From NCBI GenBank assembly GCA_030847615.1, contig JAUMIR010000001.1:371402187-371466186 (forward strand): a stretch of DNA of 64,000 bases, given 5' to 3'. The translations under genes were made by a program, and so were the position numbers. Positions 1 to 11,722 of the stretch are shown in pieces (within the stretch, counting starts at the first letter, position 1; every line of letters begins with the position of its first letter). The DNA is from Gambelia wislizenii. Taxonomy: Eukaryota; Chordata; Lepidosauria; Squamata; Crotaphytidae. The notes under the pieces were generated by a model. That model worked only from the letters and a program-made list of their open reading frames with translations. It was not told the origin of the DNA and made no database searches.

Positions 1-348
1 CTTCCAAGGTGAGGGGAGGCCAGGCAGAGGGAGCGGGCACCCGCTTGGCCTTCCCTCCTGCCCTCCTATTGGCCAAGACCGGTCCGCAACTGAAGAGGGG
101 CACGCGCAGCCCCGCCCTCCTGGATGGACAGAGGGGGCTGGGCCTCCACGACCCTTTGGCCAATCAGCCGCTGCCTGCGACCCGGGGAGTGACGGGCACG
201 GGAGCCTATGGCAACGTGGCCGCCTTATGTTGGTTGGCGGCCAATAGCGGCTTCCCCCGCGCGCCCCCTCCCTCCTTGCTCTCCTCCTCCTCCTCTTCTT
301 CTTCCAAGACCGCTCTTGGGTGAAGCGGCAAGCATCAGCCGGAGGCAA
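1..348 (+). promoter_or_regulatory. FAR1: CpG-rich promoter and probable non-coding exon 1 of FAR1
   Basis: The first few hundred bases are GC- and CpG-rich, unlike the AT-rich intron that follows. Three CCAAT boxes are visible: an inverted ATTGG at 68-72, CCAAT at 160-164 and CCAAT at 241-245. They are spaced roughly 80-90 bp apart, which is typical of NF-Y-driven TATA-less housekeeping promoters. A pyrimidine-rich run follows at about 270-305. A plausible splice donor (CAA|GTAAGC) sits at 348/349. FAR1 genes are known to have a non-coding first exon, and the next supported exon on this strand is FAR1 exon 2 at 40.7 kb, so I infer that this is the FAR1 promoter and exon 1. The transcription start and donor are not proven. 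It could also be the promoter of a different or divergent transcript. Confidence 0.5.
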
Positions 349-1029
349 GTAAGCGACAAGCAAGGGGCTTCGGTTCGGGGGTTGGTGGGTGGGTAGAATG
401 GGTCGGCCGGGGGAGTTCTGAGCGGGCGGGGCCAGCCGTCGGGAAGGAGGCCGGTGCGTCGGCTGGGTTTGTTGGGTGGGTGGGTTGAAGGAAAGGTCAG
501 CGCCAGCCGGCACGAACAGCCGCCGCCGCCGCCGCCGCCAACCACCGCCGCGGCGCGAGGGAGCGGGAGGAAGAAGCATCCGTTGGGCGCGCGGCGCCGC
601 TGAGGTATTGGCGGGGGAGGAGGCTGCGCGCGGAGCACCGTTGGGCGTTAAAGGAGGAGGAGGAGGAGGAGGAGGAGGAGGGGAGCGGTGGGTGGGTTGG
701 TTTTGTGGGGGCGATGGACGGCTTCCTGGCTGGGAGGAGAAGGGGAAGGTGGTGGGAAGGGGAGAAGCGGAGGGGCTCCCTCTGAGGGGAAGTGTCTCCG
801 TATGGATGGGTGGGTGTAGAGGCCTCGGGTGGGCCTTCCTCGCTACCTCTTGAGATGGATGAGGGGACACCGTTATGGGAGGGAGGGAGCCAGCCCCCAG
901 ACTGGCTCTGAGGCTCGGGGAGGTCACGCAGTAAATATGCTTCGGGGCTCCCCTTGTGGGTCATCTTTTTCTTCCTCCCCCTCTTTTAAATGGAGAGATG
1001 TGGAGATAAATGCTGAAGGATGCTGATGA

Positions 1030-1061
<32 letters not shown>

Positions 1062-2147
1062 TATAGCGCCATCAGTGTGCATGCGCTTTGCAAGAAGCTG
1101 GTGTCTGTGTGTGTGTGTGTGTTTTAAGACACCCCCTGCGTTATTCTTTCCCGTGAAGAGGGTGTTTTATCTGTGGAGGATTAAGGAAGGCTCAAGAGGA
1201 GCGAGGAAATCGCGGCCGCCTTGAGGACCAGGGAAACGCTTCCCTTTGTAGGTAGAGCTGGAGGGCAGGGCTGGGGTGTGTGGTGTGTCAGGGTGAGAAG
1301 GGCGGTGAGAGGTGTGGGGAGCAAGGTGTTCATGCACCGTAGCTGCTAAAAGCATCACACCAGTTTTACCCTGTTTTGTGATGCCGTCGAGCTTTTTCCT
1401 CCCTTCGGGAACAATCGGTACACATCTCTCCTCCCCTTCTCAGAAGATAACAAAATATTTTCCTCCCCCCTTGTGAAAATGTGTTGTCCTTCTAAAACGT
1501 GCAGTTGTAATATAGAGCTGTTGTCAGCACCCCTAGGCCAGATGCAAGAAAGTAATCAGGTGTTGATCTTTTTTTGGCACTGTCACTCTGGCAAATTATA
1601 TGGCTTATAGGCAAAACGTTTCTGAAGAGGAGTTTATTTCCAACATCATTTGTTGTTGGATATGGGCCGTAGGTTTGTATTAGAGTGTAGTGAAGCTTGC
1701 TCCACCCTTGGTGGTTATCTTGCTCTTGTTATCTTAAGATGTTGGTTTTTGGGGGTGGGGCTATGCACCGGGAATAAAAAATGCTGCCATTCTTACAACA
1801 CAGCTCCCTGGCTGGCAACAGTAACCTGTCCCCTCTTACGGTTTTCCTGTACTTCCATAATAGATCTGTGACTAGTGGGCGTGAAAAAAGAAGCTGTGGC
1901 ATTCCAGAAAAGGGGATGCATGTTACCTTGGGAGAGAAGTAACATTGAAATTAATTTTGGGTAGCCATGGTCTGATAGTTTTGGTCTACAGACAGGAGTG
2001 GTCTTGAATAAAACTCCAAATGGAGCATGAGTTTCTTTAATTGTAAAACTTGAAGATGCAGTTAAATTTTTGCAGTTAGTCCATGTATTTGAGCAAGTCT
2101 CTTGTAATATTAAAAAATAACTGTTAGTCTGGATCAGTATGCAAAAG

Positions 2148-2309
2148 GATCTTGCACCACCTTTGAGATTAACTGAGAGAAAGAAGCTGTAGCATGAGCT
2201 TTCATAGACTTAGTCTACTTCTTCCATATATCTGAGGAAGTAGACTTAAGTTTATGAAAGTTCATACTATACAGCTTCTTTCATTTAGTCTCAAAGGTGC
2301 GACAAGATT
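2148..2309. repeat. Imperfect inverted repeat (foldback, MITE-like)
   Basis: The left arm (about 2148-2225) and right arm (about 2232-2309) are reverse complements with scattered mismatches. They share the words AGTAGACTTAAG, CATGAGCTTTCATAG and CTCAAAGGTG in opposite senses. The short centre lies at about 2225-2235. This is the shape of a non-autonomous foldback or palindromic repeat. I cannot assign a family. Confidence 0.6.
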
Positions 2310-3629
2310 CTCTTGTAATATGCTCAAGCTGAGTTGTTCACTGCTAAAGAATTATAACATTTCATGAAGACTAAAAGAGCAATGAAATATATTGATGATG
2401 CCTTGTTGAATGTTAGTGATATTCCACTGCAAGTACTGTATAGCTGAATGTCACAGTTGTTAAATTATAATGGAGTTAGAAAGAATAATAAAAAGTTTGA
2501 TGAACAAAGATGAAAGGAAGTGGACATTTTCTTCCAAAAGTAAAGAATTACATATTGAAGCTTTCTGTTATGAATAAGATATCAGAGATTGGTAAATTTT
2601 TTATTTTTTTTATTTAGTTATTTATACCCCGCTCTTCAGCCACAAGGCTATCAGAGCGGCTTACAAATTGTTTTAAGCAATAGCTATTTACATATCTACA
2701 CTGCATTAAGCAGTTTCCAATGTGATTAGATATAAGAAACAGTTTTTGATAATTTGAAATCAGATAAAATGTAAAAAATTAAATCAGCCAACATTAAAGA
2801 AGTTGGAGTAAAAGGAGGCTTTAGAAAGAGCATGCTAGACCTATATATTCAGTCTTCCAATAATTTTAGGGGCAAATGTGATCTTCATTACCGGTAATTG
2901 TTTTTCATATGGTGCCAACAGCCATCTTATCACTCAGTTTTCTGTCTTATGCTGCAATATTGTAGTACCTCTGTGATACTTATGCCCATGGTGGTTACTG
3001 TGTCTGCAGGCAATTTTAAAACAATTATTGCAGATATAGCCAGTTAACTGCTTTTTGTCCCAATTAATACCTGTATGTCCTCCTGTAGTTCTTGAAAAGC
3101 AAGACTGACTTCTTGATTATTTTGGCAAATAATTAAATGTTGAATTTTTACATAAAACTCTGAAGAGAAATTATTTTATTCTGTTCTGCTCTTCATCCCA
3201 CTGTGCAGCTCTAAATTTTCTAACAAGTGGTATGTGATTTATGCCACTGACAGAGCAATCTCATGCATGTCAACTTAACAGTAAGTCTGGTTGTTCTTAC
3301 TGAGGCTTAGACTCAAGCAAGTTATATATGAGATTGCAGCGCAGGTGTCCCAGTTGTGTTTTCTTGAGAAACAGAATTTGTTTAAGGGTTTAGAAGCAAA
3401 TCTGCAAGTTAGTACTTGTAATTTGCTGTTTTGATGCAAGCAGCACATGCAGAGGTGTTTCAAATAAATGTAATCTCCATGTAGATATTGTAGAACCTCC
3501 ACTATTTATTACTGTCATTTTATTGTTTGTACCTTCTATTTAACTGATGAAACAACTCTCATTGTGACAGATCCACCCAAAGCCCTTCAAACCTTCATAG
3601 TGTATAATTAGTTTCCATGTGAAACAATA

Positions 3630-3865
3630 TACAGTTGTTCCTCTGTATCCATGGATTTGGTATCCACAGATTTGAGTATTCACACCTTGAAAATATTCTT
3701 TAAAAAATAGTAATCCAAAAAGCAAACCTTGATTTTGCCATTTTATATAAGGGACACCATTTTGCTATGCCATTGCATATACTGTAATGGGACTTGAGTA
3801 TTCACGGATTTTGGTATCCATGGGGAGTCCTGGAACCAAACCCCAGTGAATATGAAGGGATAACG
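3630..3865. mobile_element. Tigger/MER2-like MITE
   Basis: A short non-autonomous DNA transposon. The left end begins TACAGTTGTTCCTCTGTATC. The interior has the landmark 'TTATATAAGGGACACCATTTT' region typical of this family, and the right end has CCATGGGGAGTCCTGGAACC followed by a degenerate terminal inverted repeat. Related copies in the window are at 9778-10006 and 56501-56728. TA at the ends fits a Tc/mariner-superfamily target site. It carries no coding capacity. Confidence 0.7.
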
Positions 3866-6430
3866 CTTTTCAGGCTTATTCTTCTATTGGAGCTTAGAAT
3901 AATACTTTTTCTGTTACTGCTTGTAACAGTGATTTATTATTTATTAAAACATTTAGTTCAGCGTTTGGATTAAAAAGGCTCCTCAAGTCAGCTAAAAATC
4001 AAGTTGCCTTAAATAATATATCTTTATTATTAACCAACAATGAGTTAATTCAATTAATTCTGTAGCAGTAGATTTCCTGCATTAGCTGGGGACTGGAGTG
4101 GCATTAAATGACCTTAGTGGTAACTTCCAGCAATCCCAAACTGTGTTGCTGCAGCAGCCTTACTTTTCTCAAGTACAGTACTTAAAGAATGTGTCTCTAG
4201 TGTGTCCCAGTATGTGCATTAAGATCTCTTGGGGAGGCCATGCTAGTGTTCCTGATGATGGGCAGAATTAGTGATGTTATGCAGTAGGGCCTTCTTCATT
4301 GCTCCTAGCTTGTGAAACTCTCTCCTGGCTGATATGCATTGGCCTCCATGCTGGTGAGTTTGCTTTGTGTTATCTTCACATGTTTCTGTTTTGCCCAATC
4401 CTGGGTGGTTAATGTGACTAATAAAGGATGTGGTAGTAGTTTCTGCTGTAATAAGCCCAACTCAGATCCATAATGTGTATATAGTGTTGAGAGCTACCCT
4501 GTTAGAATGAAGAGCATAATATAAGCAAATAGTGAATTGGAATCACTAGCCTCAAGGTTGGGCAAATGTAGCCATTCTTGGGGCACATTTTCTGCCCCTG
4601 TAATCTTCTATCTGTCATGTGGATGACCAAAATTGTCCCCAAAAGAGAAAAGAAAACAAAACACAAAGTTTTCCTGAATCCACTTCTGACTTTGAAAAAG
4701 TATGGGTATGGGAGGGGGAGTATTTTTAAAATGTTAAATTGTGTGTGTGTGTGGGGGGGGGTTATGATCTACAGTATTTAAAAGGTGAATTTCCACTACT
4801 GGGCATTTATGGGAGGCAGTTCACCCCCCTTTTTTCTCCCCCAAAACAGGATGATCTAGAGATTCTGAATGGAGTGAGGACCATAAACTGCCTTGTGGGG
4901 AGCACTTTGCTCACCCTGTCTTAGCACCAGTGTCTGGTATCTGTCCTGGAAGGACCAGAAGCAGCATGAAGTACAGTACCTTCACACTTTCCTGGCAAGT
5001 TGACCCAGAAGGAAACCTTGGTTGGTAGTTCCGAAAGTTGTTGAGAGTTTTAAGTGAACCAGTAGGGATCAACACTCTGTCCATCTTCCAGCACAGGTTG
5101 TCTGTTAGGATGACCAAGATAGTTTCCCTCAATCTGGGTAAAGCCAGTTTGAGAAGATGTATGTGTGGGCAGTAAACTTTGTGCTGTGTTGCAAATATAA
5201 ACAAAGCTCAGACTTTGAAACTTCAGATAGGATGTATGGCAAAGTAAATAATGTCTGCAACGGTGAGAAAGGTGTTGCTAACCTAGCTGAATGCAAAAAT
5301 GACTTTGTTTTGCAGTGACCATATGTAAATATTCTACAATTCTAACTGGTTTGGGATTACTGTGTGGGTTTCTTTATTAAAAATAAAACATCCTCGAAGA
5401 TGTGGTATTCTGGTGATTACCATTAAAAGAATTCACTTTGCACAAAATATAAATGTATAAATTAGGAGACCATTTAAGAACTTTAAACACATTTTTTAAA
5501 CCTTTATTCCTTTTCTGCATATTTTTCAGCACTATCTGTACAATTCTTCATTCCTCTGAAAAATACAGGGTTGCCTATATGGCTTCTTTATTCCTTTGGG
5601 ATCGCTGCACTCTTGTTTTGTTCCTGCACTATAACGTCTCTAGCATTTGTCCTCATTAGCACCACCTGAATCTTGAATTAGAACAGGATGAAATGAGATG
5701 TGTGTTTAAATTTTCTGAAACCCTTGATATCCATTTGGTTAATAACTTCTCCTTGTTACTCAGTGCTGAGTGGGGGGTGCATCTATTTCTTTCTTGCACT
5801 GGCACAGACAACTGTGACCCTGGTAGGTGTTTCCAACCTACAACTCCCATCAGGTTTAGCCTGCATAGTGAATGGTGAGGGATTATGGAAGTTGTCACCT
5901 CTGGTGTGAAAGACTGCACATACTGTCATAGGTAATAATAGGTGATCAGCAGCCTGTCTGGGAATATTGACATTGCTGTTCTTAAAGCAAGTTATGGTGC
6001 TCATAAGTACTTGATGTTCTTTTGAACATTCTGGCCTCAAGGGAAATGCTTCTTATACTGGGTGTTTCTGCTTCAGCCAAGTCCAAATCCCAGTCTTTTC
6101 CCACACTCATTTTGGCGACTGACTCACCAGTCCAAACTTGGGTGAGCTTTGACTCTGAGGGAGGGGGCAGCCTACTGTGCTCTTGGTTTGAGTTCATACC
6201 AAGCCCCACTGATCACTTCCAAGGTAGCCATCACAACTAGGGCTGCAGTGTCACTTAACTTTCCTCAACATTCCTCCTGGAACAGGAGAGGCAAGCTGTT
6301 TGCAAAATGGAAATATGTGCAGTGCTGTCTTTATCAAACTTCAGGATATTCGATTGCTTTAATCCTACAAAATGCATCATTCAATAACAGCATGAAACAG
6401 TCTAAGTCTACTTTTTAATGCTAGCTTAAG

Positions 6431-7757
6431 TACTGTATATTCCCGTGTATAAGACGACTTTTGAGCACTCAAAAGTGCCCCCCAAAATTGACAGTCGTCT
6501 TATACGCCGGATATACTTTGCTTCGCCTGCCTGCCTATCTCCTGCCTCTTCGCAAATGGAGCGAAGATGCAGGAGATGGGGCAGGGGGGTGAAGCAAAGT
6601 GTTTTGAAGTTCATTCGCCCCCCTCCTCTGCCTTCTCCCCCTTTGGGGAGCAACGGAAGACAGAGGAGGGGGGCAAACATTGCGATTTGCCACAGCCGCC
6701 ACTCGATTGCTTCTGCAGCAGCCGAGGCAAACCGCTAGATTCGCCCTTTCCCCCCACCTTCCTTGAAGGTGGAGGAAAATGGCGAAAATGCCCCGTTTTG
6801 CTCCGCGATCCCTATCCCTTCTTCTGGGCTCCCTTCCGAAGGGAGGCCAGAAGGAGGACGTGGGCCATGGAGCCAAACCCCGGGATTAACGTGCTCCGTT
6901 TGAGTGCACAGCCTCCACATCCTCCTCCTGCGCTTCTTCCTGGAAGGGAGCGCAGGAGGGGGATGCGGAGGCTATGCAGCCAAACCCGCGATTCTCCCCC
7001 TCTCCCCACCTTCAAGGAAGGTAGGGAGAAGGGGCGAACATGCCCCGTTAGGGTGCACAGCCTCCGCATCCTCCTCCTGCGCTCCTTCCTGGAAGGGAGC
7101 GCAGGAGGGGGATGCGGAGGCTGTGCGGCCAAACCCGGGATCCAAAAGGATACTTGGATCTGACAGGGGTGGATTAACAGCGGAAAAGGGGTTAAAGATT
7201 AGAGGAAGAATAAGGTTGAAGGCGGGAGCTTCAAGCTAGCTATTAACAGAAAGAAGTCTGAGGACTGAAGATATAGACAGGAGTATAAAGGAAAAGAACT
7301 GGAACATCAAGAGGGAAAGGGGCAGGTTGGGGAAGTTATAATAACACTAACGGATATTTCAAAAAAAGCATTCCAGAGAGGGTGGTAAGTGGGAAATAAC
7401 GAAGGAAACTGGGAACGGAGGGTGGAGTGGTTATTGAAGGGGACAAGGGAATATTAAAGGGAGAGAGAGGAGGGGACAAAAATAAAAATACAGGTGAATA
7501 ATCGAAGGTGTGATATAAATAAATGAAGTAAATTCGAATTGGAGTGAAAAGAAGAGGTGAAAATTAAATGAATCTATAGTAAAGCAAAAGGGAACATATA
7601 TGGTATATATGATGGTTTTTAAAATTTTTATTTAGGGTGCGTTGGAAGAGGGGGGTCGTCTTATATGGCGAATATATCCCAAACTCTATATTTTAACTTA
7701 AAAATGGGGGGGGGGTGTCTTATACGCCCGGTCGTCTTATACGCCGGAATATATGGT
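6431..7757. mobile_element. DNA transposon (TA-ended) with a GC-rich chain of hairpins
   Basis: The terminal inverted repeats pair about 6431-6460 with 7728-7757; both contain GTATAAGACGAC next to a TATATTCC core. A second related inverted block is seen at about 6490-6515 and 7655-7740. The left half (about 6530-7140) is GC-rich and made of several hairpins. The two clearest are at about 6907-6972 and 7061-7125, each with arms of about 30 bp. The right half (about 7165-7640) is purine- and A-rich. Long ORFs on both strands in the hairpin part are a consequence of base composition. I see no transposase, so this is a non-autonomous element. Confidence 0.7.
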
Positions 7758-8043
7758 AGGCCCATTGTATCAGTGGGTACCTGGGAAGTCAACGTTTATT
7801 TATGTTGCATTGGTACAGCTGGTCTGCTCTAGTTGGAAGAAACAATTGAATTTAGGCCAACGTGTACTATTTGAAATTTACATACACACACAGCAACCTC
7901 CTGTTACATAAGAAAGTATTATCAGGATAGAAATAGTTTTGTAGTCACAGCATTAAGAACTACCAGCATATTTGGATATTAGTTTAAACTTTATAACAAC
8001 ATTGAAAACATTACATTCTTCATAATTCATTCTGTGATGCTCT

Positions 8044-8187
8044 AGAGCAGGCCTGCACAACCTGCAACCCTCCAGGTGTTCTGGCCTCCATCTCTGAGAA
8101 GCCTGAGCCAGCTGGTCCAATGATCAGGAATACTGGGAGTTGGAGGCCAAAACATCTGGAGGGCCGCAGGTTGTGCAGGCCTGCTCT
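8044..8187. mobile_element. Short palindromic hAT-like MITE
   Basis: About 144 bp. The left end AGAGCAGGCCTGCACAACCT is mirrored by AGGTTGTGCAGGCCTGCTCT at the right end, and the inverted match continues inward (CCTCCAG/CTGGAGG). The size and near-palindromic structure fit a hAT-type MITE. The target duplication is unclear. Confidence 0.7.
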
Positions 8188-9777
8188 ACAGCATTAATTA
8201 CCGTACTCCACTTCTGAATAAGAAAAACATTGACCAAAATGAATTGTTAGTCCTAACTAAAGTAGACCCACTGAAACTATGATAACTTGGTAAGTCAGCA
8301 CTTAAGTTCCATTGATTCAGAGGTATACATAGTTGGGAGTAACAACTGGATTTAGGCACTTACCTTTAAAAACATTTACGTCTTTCAAAATTGTAAGTAT
8401 TTCTTGCCTTTCTTCATACCCAGACCACCTCCTTCACCATGCTTTTTTTGAGTTCTCATTTATAGTGTTGTAGATTTGTTACCAGAATGATACTGTATGG
8501 TCTACTTTGCCTAGTAGGACTCAATGTATTCTAATAGTCAGATTTGCCTTTTTAAAGTTACATAATTTTTAAAGTTGGCCTAGTGTGTTCTAAGAAATTA
8601 CTGTTGTGGACACATGCATCCAGTTGTATGAACACTAACAGTAATATGGAATTAGCTCTAAGATTTAGGTAATCAGATGGGCACAGATTTTGGAATAGTT
8701 CATATCCTACTGTCTGTGCAGGTTTTCTAAAACAGAAGATTGCTTTTAATGTACAGTAGTTGGTAAACTTGAAGTGTGAGCTTCCCTAGAAGTGGTGTGA
8801 AGAAAGTTGCTGGAAAGGGACTGACTCGCCCTCTCCCTTGGCACATATCTATAATGCTTGTCAGCTCTGCCAAATTGTTCTTGCCCTCTTGATAGCTGCC
8901 AGTGTTGAAGGTCTGGTAAGGTAATCCCTTTTTAAATAGATGCCCTGCCCTGATTCTTTAAAAAGAAAAATGAAACACATAGATTTTAGTTCCATGTGGC
9001 TCTGATTCCTTTCTTTTCATTTGAAGTGCTTTACACTAAGCTAAGAGATCCTTTTCAACTTAGTTGTGTTCCTTTTTTTAGTTCAATGGAGGAAGTAGTA
9101 AACAGAGTGCTTCATGACAGTCTGAGAGAAACAAAGCCTGCTTCTTAATTTTGGCTGGAAATTCTGTCTAGTTTTGGTGAACATCAGCTGTACTGTTGCA
9201 GTAATGCAGCAGGGCTTTTGATTCTTGATATCAGCTGGAATCTAGTTTCTTCACACTTTTTCATATTAACTAAGGAAGACTTTGAAACCTCTTCAAATCT
9301 GATCATTCTCTTCTTTTCTCTCAGTGATTTTAGTTTTACTAGCATAGCAAGTATGTAGCTGAAGTACTGTATATAATAGTATGCTGTAGTGTTAAATTCA
9401 GTATAATTTCAAAAAACAAAAATAATATTATGTAACCTTCATTGGTATATGCTTTTGTTTTCTAGTTCAGAAGAGAAGTAGTGTCTCATCCCAAACTGAT
9501 CTTCTCTGGGAGGTGGCTAGATTGGTTCCAACTTTTCAGAAAATCTGTAGAAATCTAGATTTTTAAATGTGTAGCATGCTTTCTATTAGAGGCTAGCAAG
9601 AGGAAAGCTAATCTTAAGTACCTATAAAACAGGTAACATAAAAACAGATAAAAGCAATCTTGCCTGACTTAGTCCAAATTTTTGAAAGCTATCCTAAATC
9701 AGTCTTAATTTTCAGAAATACATTTGGGCTTTGAGACTGCTGTGCAAGCTGCCAGGAATCGCAGGGCTATAACTCTG

Positions 9778-10006
9778 TACAGTTGACCCTCCGTATCCAC
9801 AGATTCTGCATCCACGGATTCAAGTATTCATGACTTGAAAGTATTTTTTTAAAAAAAACAAATTTCAATTTGATTTTGCCATTTTATATAAGGGACACCA
9901 TTTTACTATGCCATTGTATATAATGGGACTTAAGCATACACAAATGTTGGCGCCCAAAGGGAGTCCTGGACCAAACCCCAGTGAATACCGAGGGCCCACT
10001 GTGTTA
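9778..10006. mobile_element. Tigger/MER2-like MITE
   Basis: The left end TACAGTTGACCCTCCGTATC closely resembles the MER2 terminus. The interior contains the same TATATAAGGGACACC word as the copies at 3630 and 56501. The right end reads GGGCCCACTGTGTTA. It is non-coding; the 67-codon ORF across it is spurious. Confidence 0.75.
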
Positions 10007-11372
10007 CTTAGGTCCCTGAATTATAGTGGTCCACTACTGCTTGAATTTGGAGAAACTGAAGAATATTGGGTAGTAGTTCTACTAACTAGAAGAAGGTATG
10101 GGCATGTGTAATACCGCTTAGTCTTTTAAACATTAAATTGATCAGCCATTGATTTTCCCCTGTAGTAATCATGTCTCTGTTAAAGTGCAAATATGTCTGC
10201 TGCAAACAAAATTAAAAATTAACTCTATATGTTTTGTGTGTTCTTCGTTATTTCAATATATTTGCCCTTCTGCAAAGCTCAAAGTGCTAGCTCCTTTAAT
10301 ATTCTTTAACTAGAAAAGCTTAGTTTAGGTAGAAGTCCACATTTTATCTACTATATTTACTTCTTCCTTGTTTTTGCTACCTCTTTTCTTATTTCCAAAA
10401 CTTGACTTTTAAAGAAAAGTGAATTAATTCACAAAGCTTGTACTTCAACAAAACAGAGATGTTCTGGTGTGTATGTTGGGTGGGGGTGGGTGGGGAAGCA
10501 ACACAGCAGCTATTGTGTACTCAACAATGGTGCCTATGGAGCTTTAGACACTAGAATCTCTTATTGAGAGAAAATACTGGCCAGAATGCTGGAGCCCTTG
10601 GTTCCTGTTTGTGTGCTTTCATTTTTGTTATAAAAAGTGCCTCCAGTTAGACTTTTGGCCATATATCTGACAAAATCACAGTGAAACTCAGTGTGTTATT
10701 ATTGAAATTAAAAACATTGAGCTTGAATATTGAATTTATAAATGTGTGTTTAATGTAACAGTTGATATTTTCTTCTGCCATAATATCCTGCAAAAAACAT
10801 GTAGAGAAACATATTTGGGTTGTTTTTTTCCAGTTGTTTTGTGAGCAGGTAAGCAGGAAATTAAGTATGACAGAGATTGCAAGTAAAGTTTTGATCTTAA
10901 AATTTATCCTTGGCTTTGCATAATATTTCTTGGTATAACAACACCTGTCCAAATCATTGAAACAAATAGCATAGATGTAGGATTGCTGCTTTTTCTTCTT
11001 TGGTGATTTGCAACTTTGAGTTGAAAACTGTTGTTCTCCATAACAACCCACAGTGGATGTTACATACATTAAGAATATATTACTGTGTTTATATACGTGC
11101 TACCTAGCAGCTTGGAAATCAGTATGTCTTGATTGGTAAATCAGAGCACATTTATTTATTGATAGTCCTAGGCTGCTGACATACTGCAGAAATAATGCAG
11201 TTTGACACAGCTTTAACTGCCATGGCTCAGTGCTCTGGAATTCTGGAATTTGTAGTTTTGTGAAATACTTAGTCTTCTCTGTCAGAGAACTCTGATGCCA
11301 CAGAAAACTACAAATCCCAGGATTCCATAGGATGAAACCATAATAGTTAAAGCATTGTCAAACTGCATTATT

Positions 11373-11520
11373 CTCTGAGGGGAGGGTGATGATACGGGTC
11401 CTTCAGCTCCTTCAGTTGTGGGTTACGTCAGTCACCGCCCAGATGGAGCAGGAAGTTACATCAACTCTTTTTAATTCAAATTTCTTTGTCTCCTCCATCC
11501 TGAGGCCACGTTGCCAGTTC
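11373..11520. repeat. DIRS-1 left inverted terminal repeat
   Basis: It matches the reverse complement of 17325-17503, starting at the GATGATACGGGTCC word and running to GCCACGTTGCCAGTTC. The outermost bases (CTCTGAGGGGAG...) differ from the right repeat and are copied instead in the ICR. Confidence 0.9.
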
Positions 11521-11722
11521 TTCCTGCTTCGGCCAACCGGTTGTAGGAAAATCTCCCCCGTCCTTTACCTGCTTTTGTTTGACTTTCCTTTGCCTTATCT
11601 GCTCTATTTCTTGCCTTTTCTAACACTAGCGATCTCCCTTTGCCTTCCCTGCCTTGCTTTCATTTTTAAATCTCCCGCTTTAAAAAAAAGAACCTCTTGC
11701 TTCTTTCTTACATCCGGAGGCC

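Larger units (their letters stand above)
349..6430. other. Start of FAR1 intron 1, mostly non-coding
   Basis: No coding region is supported here. The first 700 bases remain CpG-rich with simple repeats: CCG near 519-539 and AGG near 655-683. An ATT microsatellite lies at about 1027-1062 and a GT run at about 1107-1124. A repeat-like stretch at about 2600-2680 resembles a common reptile interspersed repeat. A short hAT-MITE-like fragment is near 5830-5895. The inverted repeat at 2148-2309 and the MITE at 3630-3865 are listed separately. The many short ORFs here lack family resemblance and good codon bias. Confidence 0.6.
7758..11167. other. FAR1 intron 1, no gene seen
   Basis: AT-rich intronic sequence. 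Apart from two MITEs listed separately (8044-8187 and 9778-10006), I see no coding region, RNA gene or strong repeat. ORFs of 60-140 codons here show no recognisable domain. Confidence 0.6.

Noticed and set aside
225..964. ORFs in the CpG-rich start of the window
   Set aside because: They cross CCG, AGG and TCC repeats and the presumed promoter, have no domain, and occur on both strands.
4195..4380. Possible LINE 3'-end similarity
   Set aside because: Phrases resemble reptile LINE tails, but the match is too weak by eye to assign.
6426..7239. Overlapping ORFs of 60-198 codons on both strands
   Set aside because: They arise from the GC-rich hairpins of a non-autonomous DNA element and have no family resemblance.
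10647..11069. 140-codon minus-strand ORF
   Set aside because: Composition is AT-driven (Asn, Ile, Lys, Phe rich), with no domain or promoter context.
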